64,000 nt of DNA from Allokutzneria sp. A3M-2-11 16 (GTDB taxonomy: Bacteria > Actinomycetota > Actinomycetes > Mycobacteriales > Pseudonocardiaceae). Made by a program: the position numbers and the translations under genes. The stretch lies in contig NZ_JANAVO010000006.1 of assembly GCF_024213555.1 (NCBI RefSeq), forward strand, positions 217,894 to 281,893, given 5' to 3'. Below the pieces are notes generated by a model, which had not been told where the DNA came from, ran no database searches, and saw nothing but the letters and a program-made list of their open reading frames with translations. Numbering within the stretch: position 1 is the stretch's first letter; each line of letters begins with the position of its first letter. Below, in pieces: positions 25,601 to 35,199 of this stretch.

Positions 25601-28600
25601 GCACAACCTGGAGGTCCACTCGCGGCCGGAGGGCGACGAGGAGTGGACGCTGCACGCCGTGGGTTCGGTGTCACCGGGCAGGCAGGACGCCGTGTGCGAC
25701 TGGGCCGCCGCCTGGCCGCCGCCCGGTGCGCTACAGCTGCCCACGGACGGGCTCTACGAGGAGCTGGCCGACGCCGGGTTCACCTACGGCCCGAGCTTCC
25801 GCGCCCTCCGGGCGGCCTGGAGCCACGGCGAGGACGTGTACGCCGAGGTCCACATTTCTGAGGCGCAGTCCTTCGGCGTGCATCCCGCGCTGCTCGACGC
25901 GGCGCTCCACGCGATCCCGGTCGGCGGTCTCTTCGGCGACGCCGAGCAGGCGCGGCTGCCGTTCCTGTGGACGGGAGTTCGCCTGCACGCGGCCGGTGCT
26001 TCGAAGGTTCGCGTGCGGCTGTCTCCCGCTGGGCCGGACACGGTCGCGCTGGAGATCGCCGACGAGGCGGGCACTCCGGTGTTCACCGCTGACAGCCTGG
26101 TGTTCCGGCCGGTCGCCGAGCACCAGGTGAGGGGTGCGGCGCTCGCCCGCATGCTGTTCGAGCCGGTGTGGCGGCCCGTGCCGCTGCCTACTGAGTCCAC
26201 AGTGGACTACACAGAGCTGCGCTGCGACGACGTCACCGAAGCGCTCGCCGCGGTGCGCTCAGCAGCGGGGCGACTGGTCATCACCACGTCGTCGTCGGCC
26301 GTGCGCGGCCTTGTCCGGTCTGCGCAGTCCGAGCAGCCCGGCCGCTTCGTCCTCGCCGAGTCCGACGATCCGGACGCCCTGGCCAAGGCGCTGACCCTCG
26401 ACGAGCCCGAACTGCGAATCCGGAACGGGGAGCTCACCGTTCGCCGCCTGGTGCGGGCGGGCACCTCACCCCGCCCGGAGTTCGGCGACGGCACCGTCCT
26501 GATCACCGGCGGCACGGGTGCCCTCGGCTCGGCGGTGGCCCGGCACCTCGTGAGCGAGTACGGCGTTCGGAGCCTGCTGTTGCTCAGCCGGAGCGGTGGC
26601 GCCGCGCCGGAGCTGGACGCCGAGGTCACAGTCGTGGCCTGTGACGCGGCTGACCGGGACGCGCTCGCGACTGTCCTCAGTGGACACCGCGTCACCGCGG
26701 TCGTTCACGCGGCCGGAGTGCTGGACGACGGCCTCCTCGCCGATCTCACCCCGGAGCGGTTGGCCGCGGTGCTCCGGCCGAAGATCGTCGCGGCTCGCAA
26801 CCTGCATGAGCTGACCACCGATCTGGCCGCGTTCATCGTGTTCTCGTCGGCGGCCGCGGTGCTCGGCAGTCCGGGCCAGGCCGCGTACGCGGCGGCGAAC
26901 GCGGGCATGGACGACCTGGTCGCCGAGCGCCGCGCCGCGGGGCGGCCCGCGATCTCGCTGGCCTGGGGCGCGTGGGCCGACGGCATGGCGGCCTCGGCCG
27001 ACCTCCGGCGAGTGCGCCGCATCGGCGTCACGCCACTGTCCACTGAGGACGGTCTGGCGCTGTTCGACGCGGCCGCGGGATCGACGTCGGAGGTCGTGGT
27101 CCCGATCCGGCTGGACACGACGGCCTCGCACGACCACGTGCCCCCGGTGCTGCGCGAGCTCATCCGCTCCGCGCCGCGTCGAGCCACGGTGGCGACGGCG
27201 CTGCCGGAAGACCTGCTCGCTTTCGTGCGGTCCGAGGTCGCCGCCGTGCTCGGCCACGGCTCGGCCGACGACATCGACCCCGACCGCCCGTTCGGCGAGC
27301 TGGGCTTCGACTCGCTGACCGCGGTGGAGCTGCGCAACCGGCTCAACGCGGTCACCGGCCTGACGCTGCCGGTGACGCTCGTCTTCGACTACCCCAGCCC
27401 GTCCGCGCTCGCCGCCCACCTCGGCGGCGCGCTGCCCGGCCCGTCCACCACGACCACTGCCGCGGTGGACGAGCCGATCGCGATCGTCGGCATGAGCGTC
27501 CGCGCGCCCGGGGGAGTGCGGACACCGGAAGACCTGTGGCGGCTCGTCGAGGAAGGTGGGGAAGGCATCTCCGTGTTCCCCGCGGACCGCGGTTGGGACC
27601 TGGACTCCCTGTTCCACCCCGATCCAGAGCACGCGGGCACCAGCTACGCCCGTGAAGGTGGCTTCCTCTACGACGCCGCGTCCTTCGACGCCGAGTTCTT
27701 CGGGATCAGCCCGCGTGAGGCCCTGGCGATGGACCCGCAGCAGCGGCTGTTGCTGGAGACCTCGTGGGAGGCGTTCGAACGCGCGGGGATCGATCCGGAA
27801 ACGCTGAAGGGAAGCCGAACCGGCGTGTTCGCAGGCGTCATGTACTACGACTACGCCACCAGGTTGCCCGCCCTGCCCGAAGGCGTCGAGGGCTACGTCG
27901 GGACCGGTAACACCGCGAGCATCCTCTCCGGCCGCATCGCCTACACGTTCGGCTTGGAGGGACCCGCGATCACGGTCGACACGGCGTGCTCGTCGTCCTT
28001 GGTGGCGCTGCACATGGCGTGCCAGTCGCTGCGGCAGGGCGAGTGCTCGCTCGCGCTCGCGGGCGGCGTGACCGTCATGTCGAGCCCGGCGACCTTCGTG
28101 GAGTTCAGCCGTCAGCGCGGGCTCGCCCCGGACGGCCGCTGCAAGTCCTTCGGCGCCGCCGCGGACGGCACCGGCTGGTCCGAGGGCGTGGGAGTGCTCG
28201 TGCTGGAAAGGCTTTCCGACGCGCGCCGCAACGGTCATCAGGTGCTCGCGGTGGTTCGGGGTTCGGCGGTGAACTCCGATGGCGCGTCGAACGGGCTGAC
28301 CGCGCCGAACGGTCCTTCGCAGCAGCGGGTCATCCGCCAGGCGCTGGCCGCGTCCGGTCTTGAACCGTCCGAAGTGGACGCCGTCGAGGCGCACGGGACC
28401 GGGACGGTGCTGGGGGACCCGATCGAGGCGCAGGCCCTGATCGCCACCTACGGCCAGGACCGGGACCAGCCGCTGTACCTGGGTTCGGTGAAGTCGAACA
28501 TCGGTCACACCCAGGCCGCCGCCGGGGTCACCGGCGTGATCAAGATGGTGGCGGCGATGCGAGCCGGTGTGCTGCCGAAGACGCTCCACGCGGAGTCGCC

Positions 28601-31424
28601 GTCCCCGCACGTGGACTGGTCGGCGGGCGCGGTCGAGCTCCTGACCTCCTCGAAGCCGTGGCCGGATGGTGGCCGTCCCCGCCGGGCCGGGGTTTCCTCC
28701 TTCGGGATCAGCGGCACCAACGCCCACGTGGTCCTGGAGCACGAGCCCGCGCCGACCAAGGCATCGGCGCCGCCCTCGCCCGGCCCTCTTGTGCTTTCAG
28801 GCCGGAGTGCCGCTGCTGTGCGGGCACAGGCTCGCCGCATTCGTGATCACCTTGCGGCGCATCCGGAGCTGAACCCGGCCGACGTCGGGTTCACGCTGGC
28901 GACCGCGCGGGCCGCGCTGCCGCACCGGGCCGTTCTGGCGGACGAGCTGGTCGAAGGTGTTGCCGCACCGGGCAAGCTGGCGTTGCTGTTCACCGGTCAG
29001 GGCTCGCAGCGGGTCGGCATGGGTCGCTCGCTCCACGCGGCGTTCCCGGTGTTCGCGTCGGCGTTCGACGCGGTGTGCGCGGGGTTCGGCGACTCCTCAG
29101 TGGACAACTCCTCAGTGGACGACTCCGAGTTCACGCAGACCGGGCTGTTCGCCTTCGAGGTGGCGTTGTTCCGGCTCTTCGAGAGCTGGGGTGTGCGGCC
29201 GGACTTCGTGCTGGGCCATTCGATCGGTGAGCTGGCCGCGGCGCACGTCGCCGGGGTGCTCTCGCTGGAGGACGCGTGCCGCCTGGTCGAGGCACGGGCC
29301 CGGCTGATGCGGGAGATGCCCACCGGGGGAGCGATGGTCGCGGTCGAGGCGACCGAGGAGGAGGTCGAGTCGACCCTGCTCGGCATGGAGGACTTCGTGT
29401 CCGTCGCCGCGGTCAACGGCCCGAGGTCGGTGGTGCTCTCCGGCGACCGGGAAGCCGTGCTGGACATCGCCGACCAGTGGAAGGCCGAGGGCCGCCGCAC
29501 CAGGAGGCTCCGCGTCAGCCACGCGTTCCACTCCCCGCACATGGACGGGATGCTCGACGAGTTCCGGTCGGTGGCCCGCGGCCTGGACTACCGCACACCG
29601 TCGCTGCCGATGGTGGCCGACGGCTCCGTGACCGATCCCGAGTACTGGGTGCGCCAGGTCCGCGGCACGGTTCGCTTCCACCACGGCCTCCTCCGCCTGC
29701 ACGAGCTCGGCGCCCGGAAGTTCCTGGAGGTGGGCCCGGACGCCGTGCTCACCGCGATGAGCCAGGAAACCTTGCCGGACGGCGTGTTCATCGCCGCGCA
29801 GCGCCGCGACCGCCCGGAGGTCGAGACCGTGGTCTCCGCGCTCGGCACCGCGCACGTGCACGGCGTGGACGTCGACTGGCGGGCGGTGTTCCCGGGCGCC
29901 CGCCGCGTTGACCTGCCGACCTACGCCTTCCAGCACAAGCACTACTGGATGACCGCGCCACCGACGCCGGAGGAGAGGTTCTGGACCGCGGTGGAGGACG
30001 CGGACGCGCACTCCCTCGCTGATGTGCTCGGGGTCCCGGACGCGGCACAGCTCGCCTCGGTGCTCCCGCTCCTCGCCGGAGTGCGCGAGAAGGCCGACCG
30101 CTACACCGTCCGGTGGGTGTCGGTCCCGCGGACCGCTTCCCCGGTGCTCAGGGGGACCTGGGCGGTGGTGCCGTCCGAGGACGCCGAGTGGACATCGGAG
30201 ATCGTGGCCGCGCTCCGCGATCACGGCGCCACGGTGGAGGTGACCGCGGAACCGTCCACTGTGGATGGTGTGGTGTCGTTGTGCGGTCCCGTCTCGACCA
30301 CGGCTCCGCTGTGGTGCGTGACGCGCTCGGCCATGTCCGTGGCCCCCTCCGATCGCACCGGGGACCCGCGAGCTGCAGGCGTGTGGGGCAGGGGCCGGGT
30401 CCTCGCACTGGAGCTGCGGGAGGGTTGGGGCGGGCTCATCGACCTTCCCGAGCGCCTGGACCGCCGCGCCGCGACGCGACTGGTCCAAGCGCTCAACGGC
30501 ACCGAGGACCAGGTGGCGGTCCGGCAGGCGGGACTGTTCGCCCGTCGCCTGGTCCGTTCCACCGCGACGCGGCAGCCGCGGACGGGCCGAACCCTGATCG
30601 TCGGCGATCACCCGGCCGTGGACGGCTGGCCCGACGCGGTCCGCACGGACGACGCGTCGGAGTTGGCCGCGCTGCTGGAGGAGCACGACCCGTCGTTGGT
30701 GATCCACGCGAGCGGCACCGCGGAGACGGCGTTGGCCGTGCATTCCCTGGCGGAGTGCGAGGTCATGCTGTTCACCTCGCTCGCGGGAGTGGTCGGCGCC
30801 GTGGGCCAGGGCGACCGCGCGGAGCTCGACGCGACCCTGGAGGCGATCGCTGATCTCCGGCGCGCGTCGGGGCGCCCCGTGACCACCGTGGCGTGGGGCC
30901 CGCTGACCACCGACCCGGAAGCGGAGACGCTGCGCGCGGTCGGCCTCCGCCCGATGACACCCGCGGAAGCCGGCGCCGCACTGCACACCGCGACCGGCTC
31001 GGTCCTGGTCGCCGACGTCGACTGGCAGCGGTTCGCCCCCGTGTTCACCATGACCCGCCCGGCGCCGTTGCTGGAATCACTCGTCGTCGGCGCGGTCGCC
31101 GAGGAGACCTCGGAAACCGACCGGGACGTGCTGCTGACGAAACTCGCCGAGCTCGATTCGGACGGCCGGTTCGAGCTGTTGCTGGACTTGACGCGCGGGC
31201 AGGCCGCGGCGGTGCTCGGCTATTCCTCGATCGGCGAGGTCGAGCCGGAGAAGGGATTCGTGGAGATGGGGTTCGGCTCGCTCGGGGCCGTGGAGTTCCG
31301 GGGGCGCATCAACGCCGCGACCGGGTTGAGCCTCGCCGCCACCGCCGCTTACGACTTCCCGACTCCGGTGGCGTTGGCCCGGCACCTGTCCTCGTTGCTT
31401 TCCGAGGCCGCCGCGGTGTCGTAG
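22653..31424 (+). CDS. Modular type I polyketide synthase, apparently terminal, no thioesterase
   Basis: A protein of about 2923 residues: docking helix, KS-AT-DH-KR-ACP, then KS-AT-degenerate KR-ACP. The start is GTG at 22653 or the adjacent ATG at 22656; the CGGAG upstream is better spaced for the ATG. Both ATs have [11 protein letters not shown] and HAFH (malonyl-CoA). The first module is complete and alkene-forming. The second has no DH, and its KR-like region has lost the Rossmann glycines and the catalytic Tyr, so the beta-ketone should persist. The final ACP reads MGFGSL instead of LGFDSL but keeps the attachment Ser. The protein ends about 25 residues after the ACP, with neither thioesterase nor docking domain. 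It is therefore probably the last synthase, with release by a trans-acting enzyme. The gene converges on the PhyH gene across a strong hairpin. Confidence 0.96.
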   Translation: MMTGNNDKIVEALRLSLKETERLRKANSALVEQNRQPLAIVATACRFPGGVRSAEDLWRLVDTGTDAVGPLPTDRGWDLEALFDPDPDRRGTSYVREGGFVSDVADFDADFFGISPREALAMDPQQRLLLETSWEAVERAGIDPHSLHGSATGVFVGAAQLGYGTGASIVDEAVEGHLLTGGASSVVSGRVAYALGLRGPAVTVDTACSSSLVALHLAAQALRQGECSMALVAGVSVMAVPTMFIEFSRQRGLAADGRCKAFAAGADGTAWGEGVGVLLVETLADALAKGHRVLAVVRGTAINSDGASNGLTSPSGSAQQDVIRQALADARLSADMVDAVEAHGTGTTLGDPIEAQAILATYGQDRAHPLYLGTVKSNIGHTQTAAGVAGVIKMVEALRHGELPRTLHVDTPTPHVDWSAGDVRLLTSPVPWPETGRARRAGVSSFGISGTNAHVILEQAPACQVPLPAEPGPVLPWPVSAKSEAALRAQAARLAAVEASPVDIGFSLAYRAHLSHRAVILGDHAEGLAALAEGGRSPLVVEGVAAEGKTALLFTGQGAQRVGMGRSLYDTYPVFASAFDAVCARFELPVREVVFGDSRLDQTEFTQTGLFAFEVALYRLVESWGVRPDYLLGHSIGELAAAHVAGVFSLEDACRLVEARGRLMQALPTGGAMVSVEAPEDEVREHLGGASIAAVNGPRSTVISGDEDEVLEVARRWKHKRLRTSHAFHSAHMDAMLDEFRTVAESITYANPRIALVSTVYGRLARTSEVTSPGYWVRNVRDTVRFLDGMRWLDSQGVSTYVEVGPHGVLTALGQECLPDAKLIALQHKDKDVFLPAVAAAYAHGVHVDWARLYPGAKHVDLPTYAFQRTRFWLAGGARASDATGLGLVSANHPLLGAAVSLADQNATVLTGQISLTDHPWLADHTVAGVPLLPGSAFAELALRAAEQAGCDQLDELTLQAPLALHSAAQVQVLVGRRGSDGRHNLEVHSRPEGDEEWTLHAVGSVSPGRQDAVCDWAAAWPPPGALQLPTDGLYEELADAGFTYGPSFRALRAAWSHGEDVYAEVHISEAQSFGVHPALLDAALHAIPVGGLFGDAEQARLPFLWTGVRLHAAGASKVRVRLSPAGPDTVALEIADEAGTPVFTADSLVFRPVAEHQVRGAALARMLFEPVWRPVPLPTESTVDYTELRCDDVTEALAAVRSAAGRLVITTSSSAVRGLVRSAQSEQPGRFVLAESDDPDALAKALTLDEPELRIRNGELTVRRLVRAGTSPRPEFGDGTVLITGGTGALGSAVARHLVSEYGVRSLLLLSRSGGAAPELDAEVTVVACDAADRDALATVLSGHRVTAVVHAAGVLDDGLLADLTPERLAAVLRPKIVAARNLHELTTDLAAFIVFSSAAAVLGSPGQAAYAAANAGMDDLVAERRAAGRPAISLAWGAWADGMAASADLRRVRRIGVTPLSTEDGLALFDAAAGSTSEVVVPIRLDTTASHDHVPPVLRELIRSAPRRATVATALPEDLLAFVRSEVAAVLGHGSADDIDPDRPFGELGFDSLTAVELRNRLNAVTGLTLPVTLVFDYPSPSALAAHLGGALPGPSTTTTAAVDEPIAIVGMSVRAPGGVRTPEDLWRLVEEGGEGISVFPADRGWDLDSLFHPDPEHAGTSYAREGGFLYDAASFDAEFFGISPREALAMDPQQRLLLETSWEAFERAGIDPETLKGSRTGVFAGVMYYDYATRLPALPEGVEGYVGTGNTASILSGRIAYTFGLEGPAITVDTACSSSLVALHMACQSLRQGECSLALAGGVTVMSSPATFVEFSRQRGLAPDGRCKSFGAAADGTGWSEGVGVLVLERLSDARRNGHQVLAVVRGSAVNSDGASNGLTAPNGPSQQRVIRQALAASGLEPSEVDAVEAHGTGTVLGDPIEAQALIATYGQDRDQPLYLGSVKSNIGHTQAAAGVTGVIKMVAAMRAGVLPKTLHAESPSPHVDWSAGAVELLTSSKPWPDGGRPRRAGVSSFGISGTNAHVVLEHEPAPTKASAPPSPGPLVLSGRSAAAVRAQARRIRDHLAAHPELNPADVGFTLATARAALPHRAVLADELVEGVAAPGKLALLFTGQGSQRVGMGRSLHAAFPVFASAFDAVCAGFGDSSVDNSSVDDSEFTQTGLFAFEVALFRLFESWGVRPDFVLGHSIGELAAAHVAGVLSLEDACRLVEARARLMREMPTGGAMVAVEATEEEVESTLLGMEDFVSVAAVNGPRSVVLSGDREAVLDIADQWKAEGRRTRRLRVSHAFHSPHMDGMLDEFRSVARGLDYRTPSLPMVADGSVTDPEYWVRQVRGTVRFHHGLLRLHELGARKFLEVGPDAVLTAMSQETLPDGVFIAAQRRDRPEVETVVSALGTAHVHGVDVDWRAVFPGARRVDLPTYAFQHKHYWMTAPPTPEERFWTAVEDADAHSLADVLGVPDAAQLASVLPLLAGVREKADRYTVRWVSVPRTASPVLRGTWAVVPSEDAEWTSEIVAALRDHGATVEVTAEPSTVDGVVSLCGPVSTTAPLWCVTRSAMSVAPSDRTGDPRAAGVWGRGRVLALELREGWGGLIDLPERLDRRAATRLVQALNGTEDQVAVRQAGLFARRLVRSTATRQPRTGRTLIVGDHPAVDGWPDAVRTDDASELAALLEEHDPSLVIHASGTAETALAVHSLAECEVMLFTSLAGVVGAVGQGDRAELDATLEAIADLRRASGRPVTTVAWGPLTTDPEAETLRAVGLRPMTPAEAGAALHTATGSVLVADVDWQRFAPVFTMTRPAPLLESLVVGAVAEETSETDRDVLLTKLAELDSDGRFELLLDLTRGQAAAVLGYSSIGEVEPEKGFVEMGFGSLGAVEFRGRINAATGLSLAATAAYDFPTPVALARHLSSLLSEAAAVS
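22757..27425 (+). other. PKS module 6: KS-AT(malonyl)-DH-KR-ACP
   Basis: KS about 22757-24030 with the Cys codon at 23274. AT about 24300-25260 with GHSIGE and HAFH. DH about 25325-26110 with [10 protein letters not shown] and LLDAALH. KR about 26490-27110 with [11 protein letters not shown] and the Tyr in [10 protein letters not shown] about 27210-27425 with LGFDSL. The DH-KR pair predicts an alkene at the position that becomes gamma,delta to the final carboxyl. Confidence 0.9.
27470..31400 (+). other. PKS module 7: KS-AT(malonyl)-inactive KR-atypical ACP
   Basis: KS about 27470-28740 with the Cys codon at 27987 and all catalytic motifs intact. AT about 28975-29940 with GHSIGE and HAFH (malonyl-CoA). 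From about 30100 to 31060 a KR-sized segment can be aligned only by remnants ([32 protein letters not shown]). The cofactor glycines, LDD and active Tyr are missing. The ACP at about 31170-31400 has GFGSL. The predicted thioester is an unreduced beta-keto acyl chain. Confidence 0.85.
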
Positions 31425-31440
31425 TCACGACGGCAAAGCA

Positions 31441-31476
31441 CCGGGGCCGGTGCTCGAACACGAGCACCGGCCCCGG
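31441..31476. terminator. Bidirectional hairpin terminator between PKS and PhyH genes
   Basis: A perfect 16-base inverted repeat (CCGGGGCCGGTGCTCG at 31441-31456 and its complement at 31461-31476) closes on an AACA loop. It lies 17 bases after the PKS stop and about 20 bases before the end of the oppositely transcribed oxygenase gene. There is no T-run, as is common for actinobacterial terminators. Confidence 0.85.
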
Positions 31477-31496
31477 CGGGATTCACGCGGCGGTGG

Positions 31497-32417
31497 TCAG
31501 GCCTTGCCGATCTTGCGCAGGAACTGGTTCAGCCGCTCCGGCTCCGGGGTCTGAGGTTCCCACCGGGTGGCCGCCTCGTCCGGCTCCGGCAACACCTTCG
31601 GGAACAGCGAGCCGCCCATCGGCTCGCCGGGGGTCAGGCCCGGGTCCCACAGGATCGGCAGCACGGCGTCGTCGGGCTTGAACGTCACGCCGTCGCCGAG
31701 CCAGCGCGAGACGAACGCGCGGCGCCCGCGGTCCGGCCCGGTGCCGGTGGCTCCGTGCAGCGCACCCGGGTGGAACACCACCGCGTCGCCTGGTTCGAGA
31801 TCCCAGCCGAGCACCTGCTCGTCGTTCCAGTCCAGCACGTCCTGGCGCGGCCGCTCGGCGGCCGGTGCCGCCCGCTCGTCGGTGCGGATGCGCTGCATCA
31901 GGCTCGAGCTGACCGGCGCGTCGGCCCGATCCCACAGGTGCGAGCCGCGCACCACGCGCAGCGCGGAGGAGTCCGGGCCGCACGGGTCGAGCGCGATCCA
32001 CATCGCGCACACCTGCTCGCCCCGGATCGGGAAGGAGCTGGCGTCCTCGTGGAACGGGCTCGCGCCCTTGGTGCCCGCGGGCTTGGCGAAGATCTGGTCG
32101 TAGAACGCGGTCACCGTCGTCGAACCGAACAACTGCTGCGCGATTCGGGCCGCAGGTGACCGGAAAACGAACTCGTGAAACGTCGAATGCGTTTTCCACA
32201 TAAACGCGTCACCGGTTCCGCGGCCCGCGGAGAAATCGGCCGTCGCCTGCGTCAGCAAGGACGGGTTGGCGAGGACGTGGTCGACGGCGTCGGACAGGCG
32301 CTCGACCCAGTCCTGGGAGAAGACGCCGGACACCCTGATGGCGCCGTCCCGCCGGTACGCGGCGACCTCGTCGTCGGTCAGGTCGCGCAACGGCTGTTCC
32401 GGTGTTACCAGGGGCAT
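31497..32417 (-). CDS. PhyH-family Fe(II)/2-oxoglutarate-dependent oxygenase
   Basis: A 306-residue protein of the phytanoyl-CoA dioxygenase fold. The facial triad is visible: His123 and Asp125 in PFHEDASSF, and the distal His221 in HPGALHGATG, followed by arginines in GRRAFVSRW that would bind 2-oxoglutarate. Members hydroxylate, desaturate, epoxidise or otherwise oxidise C-H bonds of natural products and lipids. Here it probably tailors the polyketide, because it lies directly beside the terminal PKS gene and is divergent from a P450 across a 143-base region holding CTAGGGG half-sites. The ATG at 32415-32417 follows a purine-rich segment. The exact substrate cannot be deduced. Confidence 0.88.
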   Translation of the reverse strand: MPLVTPEQPLRDLTDDEVAAYRRDGAIRVSGVFSQDWVERLSDAVDHVLANPSLLTQATADFSAGRGTGDAFMWKTHSTFHEFVFRSPAARIAQQLFGSTTVTAFYDQIFAKPAGTKGASPFHEDASSFPIRGEQVCAMWIALDPCGPDSSALRVVRGSHLWDRADAPVSSSLMQRIRTDERAAPAAERPRQDVLDWNDEQVLGWDLEPGDAVVFHPGALHGATGTGPDRGRRAFVSRWLGDGVTFKPDDAVLPILWDPGLTPGEPMGGSLFPKVLPEPDEAATRWEPQTPEPERLNQFLRKIGKA

Positions 32418-32485
32418 GCGGTCACCTCGTTCGGGAAAATGGTCGCTTCGCGGTCAAAATAACGACCGAGTGAATTGCGTTTCAA

Positions 32486-32522
32486 CCCCTAGTGGAATGG
32501 TCTGCTAGGGGGCGGCTAGGGG
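32486..32522. promoter_or_regulatory. CTAGGGG half-site cluster in divergent promoter region
   Basis: Three copies of a heptamer lie in 37 bases: CCCCTAG at 32486-32492, CTAGGGG at 32505-32511 and CTAGGGG at 32516-32522. The first two form an everted repeat with a 12-base spacer. CTVGGG is the half-site reported for PimM-type PAS-LuxR regulators, although the canonical site is inward-facing. The position between divergent PhyH and P450 genes fits an operator or activator site; function is inferred. Confidence 0.45.
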
Positions 32523-32560
32523 TTGTAGGCGGGGAATGCGGCAATTTAGCTTTCGCATCG

Positions 32561-33754
32561 ATGAGCACCTTCGAGCAGCCCCTGCGCTATCCGACCGGCA
32601 CCGACGCGCGCCTCGGCGTGGACCCGGCGCTGGCCGGTCTGCGGGCGCGCTGCCCGCTGCCGCACATCCAGCTGCCCTACGGCCGCCAGGCCCGGCTGGT
32701 AACCCGCCACGCCGACGCCAAGGCGGTGCTCACCGACCGCCGCTTCAGCCGCGCGCGGCAGGTGCGGGACGCGCCGCGACTGATGGCCACCCCGCGCAAC
32801 CCCCGCGTGATCACCAGCATCGACCCGCCGGAGCACAGCCGGGTGCGCGGCCTCGCCGCCAAGGCGTTCAGCCCCGCGCGAATCCGGCTGCTGCACGGCA
32901 GGGCCGAGCACACCGCGCGGGAGCTGGTCGACGACATGATCACCAAGGGGGCGCCCGCCGACCTGGTCGCCGACCTCGGGCGCCCGCTGCCACTGGCGAT
33001 GATCTGCGGGATGCTCGGCGTCGAGCCCGCCGACCGCACAGCCTTCCGTGGCTGGACCGACGACATGCTGCTCACCGCGGAGGAGGACCGGCCGCGCGCC
33101 GAGCAGGCGATGGGTGCGCTGTACAAGCACATCGTCGGCCTGGTCGCGCAGCGGCGCGAGCGTGAGCGCGACGACCTGCTCAGCGACCTCGTGAATGCCT
33201 CGGACGACACCGGGCGGTTGTCCGACGAGGAGCTGAACCTGCTCGCGGTCAGCCTGCTCGCCGCCGGCTACGAGACGACCAGCACGATGATCGTCAACGC
33301 GGTGTACCTGCTGTTCACCCACCCCGAGCAGTTCGACCTGCTGCGCGCCGACCCCGGGTTGCTGCCGAGGGCCGTGGAGGAGTTCCTGCGCTACGCCGGG
33401 ATCACCGGCGTCGACCAGGCGAGGATCGCCCTCGAGGACGTGGAGCTGCCCAGCGGGCCGATCCGGGCGGGCGAGGCGGTCGTGGTGTCGCTGGAGTCGG
33501 CCAACCGCGACGAGGACGTGTTCCCGCACGCCGACCGCCTGGACCTGACGCGGGAGCACAACCCGCACCTGTCGTTCTCGCACGGCCCGCACTTCTGCAT
33601 CGGCGCCCAGCTGGCCAGGATGGAACTGACCATCGCGCTCGAAACCCTGCTGGCGCGAATGCCCGGGCTGCGCTGCGCGGTACCGGTCGAGGAGATCGAG
33701 TGGGTCTCCGGCTCGCTGGCCCGCCGCCCCGTCAGCCTGCCCGTCGCCTGGTAA
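32561..33754 (+). CDS. Cytochrome P450 monooxygenase (bacterial class I type)
   Basis: A 397-residue soluble P450. The I-helix region reads LLAAGYETTSTM, the ExxR helix EEFLR, and the heme loop FSHGPHFCIG with the thiolate Cys at residue 346. The ATG at 32561 is chosen because the protein then begins MSTFEQPLRYP, as expected for the family; upstream in-frame codons run through the CTAGGGG operator region. No clear Shine-Dalgarno precedes this ATG. The enzyme would need a ferredoxin and reductase from elsewhere, since none is encoded nearby. It is followed after 14 bases by the acyltransferase gene and is likely co-transcribed with it, suggesting hydroxylation or epoxidation of the polyketide. 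Confidence 0.93.
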   Translation: MSTFEQPLRYPTGTDARLGVDPALAGLRARCPLPHIQLPYGRQARLVTRHADAKAVLTDRRFSRARQVRDAPRLMATPRNPRVITSIDPPEHSRVRGLAAKAFSPARIRLLHGRAEHTARELVDDMITKGAPADLVADLGRPLPLAMICGMLGVEPADRTAFRGWTDDMLLTAEEDRPRAEQAMGALYKHIVGLVAQRRERERDDLLSDLVNASDDTGRLSDEELNLLAVSLLAAGYETTSTMIVNAVYLLFTHPEQFDLLRADPGLLPRAVEEFLRYAGITGVDQARIALEDVELPSGPIRAGEAVVVSLESANRDEDVFPHADRLDLTREHNPHLSFSHGPHFCIGAQLARMELTIALETLLARMPGLRCAVPVEEIEWVSGSLARRPVSLPVAW

Positions 33755-33768
33755 CCAAGGAGATCATC

Positions 33769-34899
33769 GTGGCCACTGCCTCCGGGCGGTCCGAAGTGGA
33801 CGGACTGGGAGAGCTGGCGGGGGTCCGCCTGCCCTCGCTCACCGGGCTGCGCGTGCTGGCCGCGCTCGCGGTGTTCCTCTACCACATCGCCCACCAGAAC
33901 ATCTTCGCCGCGGAGAGCGCGAACGCGGTCTTCGGCGCGCTGTTCGACCGGGCGGGCGGGCCGGGGGTGTCGTTCTTCTTCCTGCTCAGCGGGTTCGTCC
34001 TGACCTGGTCCGCCCGGCCAGGCGCGCCGGTGCCCGCGACGTGGCGCCGCCGCATCGTCAAGATCTTCCCGAACCACGTGGTGACCTGGGCGCTGACGAT
34101 CGTGGTCGTCCTCGCCCTCGGCCGCGCGGTGCCCCTGGTGCAGGCGATCCCCAACCTGTTCCTGCTCCAGTCGTGGGTACCGGACCCGACGGTCTTCTTC
34201 AGCGTCAACCGGCTGAGCTGGTCGCTGTCCTGCGAGCTGTTGTTCTACCTGGCGTTCCCGTTCCTGCTGCGCGGGCTGCTCCGGGTCCCCACCGCCCGGT
34301 TGTGGGGGGTGGCGATCGGCCTCATGGTCGCGGTGCTGTGCATGCCGTTCGCGGCGGGACTGCTCGGCGGGCCGACGATGCCCGTGGAGCCCGGGGAATC
34401 GGTCCCGGTGCTCTCGCTCTGGCTGGTCTACATCGCGCCACCGGTGCGACTGCTGGAGTTCGCGCTCGGCATGGTGATGGCCCGCATCGTCCTCAGTGGA
34501 CGGTGGATCGGTCTCGGCTGGCGCCCGGCAGCGGGCCTGGTCGTTCTCGGGCTCGCGCTCGCGCAGGCGCTGCCCTGGCTGCACGCCCAGGTGGCCGCGA
34601 CCGTCGTGCCGCTGGCGCTGGTGCTCCCGGCGGTCGCGCTGCTGGACGTGCGCGGCGCCCGCTCCGTGGTCGGTGGCCGGGCGATGGTCTACTTCGGCGA
34701 CATCTCCTTCGCCTTCTACCTTCTGGGCGGGCAGATCACGTTCTACCTGCTGATGGCGTTCGGCAAGGGCCACGACGTGCTGAGCGGGCTCGGGGTGGTG
34801 CTGGTGTGCGTCACCACGACGGCGGTGCTGGCCGCGGTGCTGCATCGGTACGTGGAGATGCCCGCGATGCGCAGGTGGTCCCGGAGCCGCCGGTTGTGA
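33769..34899 (+). CDS. Membrane-bound acyltransferase, acyltransferase-3 (OafA-like) family
   Basis: A 376-residue polytopic membrane protein. The GTG start at 33769 follows an AAGGAG ribosome-binding site at 33757 and lies 14 bases after the P450 stop. The N-terminus has the family pattern LTGLRVLAALAVFLYHIAHQ with the conserved His, then LLSGFVLTW and the WSLSCELLFYLAFP segment, with about ten hydrophobic helices. Such proteins transfer acyl groups (acetyl, isovaleryl and others) to sugars or to macrolide and glycolipid hydroxyls at the cytoplasmic membrane. Between a P450 and a glycosyltransferase, acylation of the polyketide or its sugar is plausible. The acyl donor cannot be told from sequence. 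Confidence 0.88.
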   Translation: MATASGRSEVDGLGELAGVRLPSLTGLRVLAALAVFLYHIAHQNIFAAESANAVFGALFDRAGGPGVSFFFLLSGFVLTWSARPGAPVPATWRRRIVKIFPNHVVTWALTIVVVLALGRAVPLVQAIPNLFLLQSWVPDPTVFFSVNRLSWSLSCELLFYLAFPFLLRGLLRVPTARLWGVAIGLMVAVLCMPFAAGLLGGPTMPVEPGESVPVLSLWLVYIAPPVRLLEFALGMVMARIVLSGRWIGLGWRPAAGLVVLGLALAQALPWLHAQVAATVVPLALVLPAVALLDVRGARSVVGGRAMVYFGDISFAFYLLGGQITFYLLMAFGKGHDVLSGLGVVLVCVTTTAVLAAVLHRYVEMPAMRRWSRSRRL

Positions 34900-35199
34900 C
34901 GCGCGGCGACGGTCGCGGCGACACATACGGGCAGCTCGGCGTCGGTGCGACCACCGTCCCGACGAGATCAGTACGCTGGCGGGGTGGACTTCCTCGAACT
35001 GGCAAGCGGACAGTCGATCCACCTGCCCACGGTCGATCGTGACGGCGTGACCGAGGATTCCGCTGTCTTCAAGGGCGAGGTAGACCGCTGATCACCAGCG
35101 TATGCGTTCAGCCAGTGAAGGTGTCCGCAGGGGTGAGCACTCCTTCCCATATAGACACGTCGAACCGGGAGCACCGGATCGACATGCTCGGAGGCGGTC
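34900..35199. other. Intergenic region before the glycosyltransferase
   Basis: About 300 bases without a securely identifiable gene. It contains a 35-codon open frame (34984-35091, listed separately) and, just upstream of the glycosyltransferase, CATATAGAC near 35148, which could be part of a promoter. There is no strong hairpin after the acyltransferase stop. Confidence 0.5.
34984..35091 (+). CDS. Possible small peptide, leaderless (doubtful)
   Basis: GTG at 34984 opens 35 codons (start VDFLELASGQSIHLP, end GEVDR) ending at TGA 35089. The codons look GC-rich at third positions for most of the length. A TACGCT hexamer lies 7 bases before the GTG, resembling the -10 of a leaderless actinobacterial mRNA. 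I do not recognise the peptide; it could also be a gene remnant. Confidence 0.25.
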   Translation: MDFLELASGQSIHLPTVDRDGVTEDSAVFKGEVDR

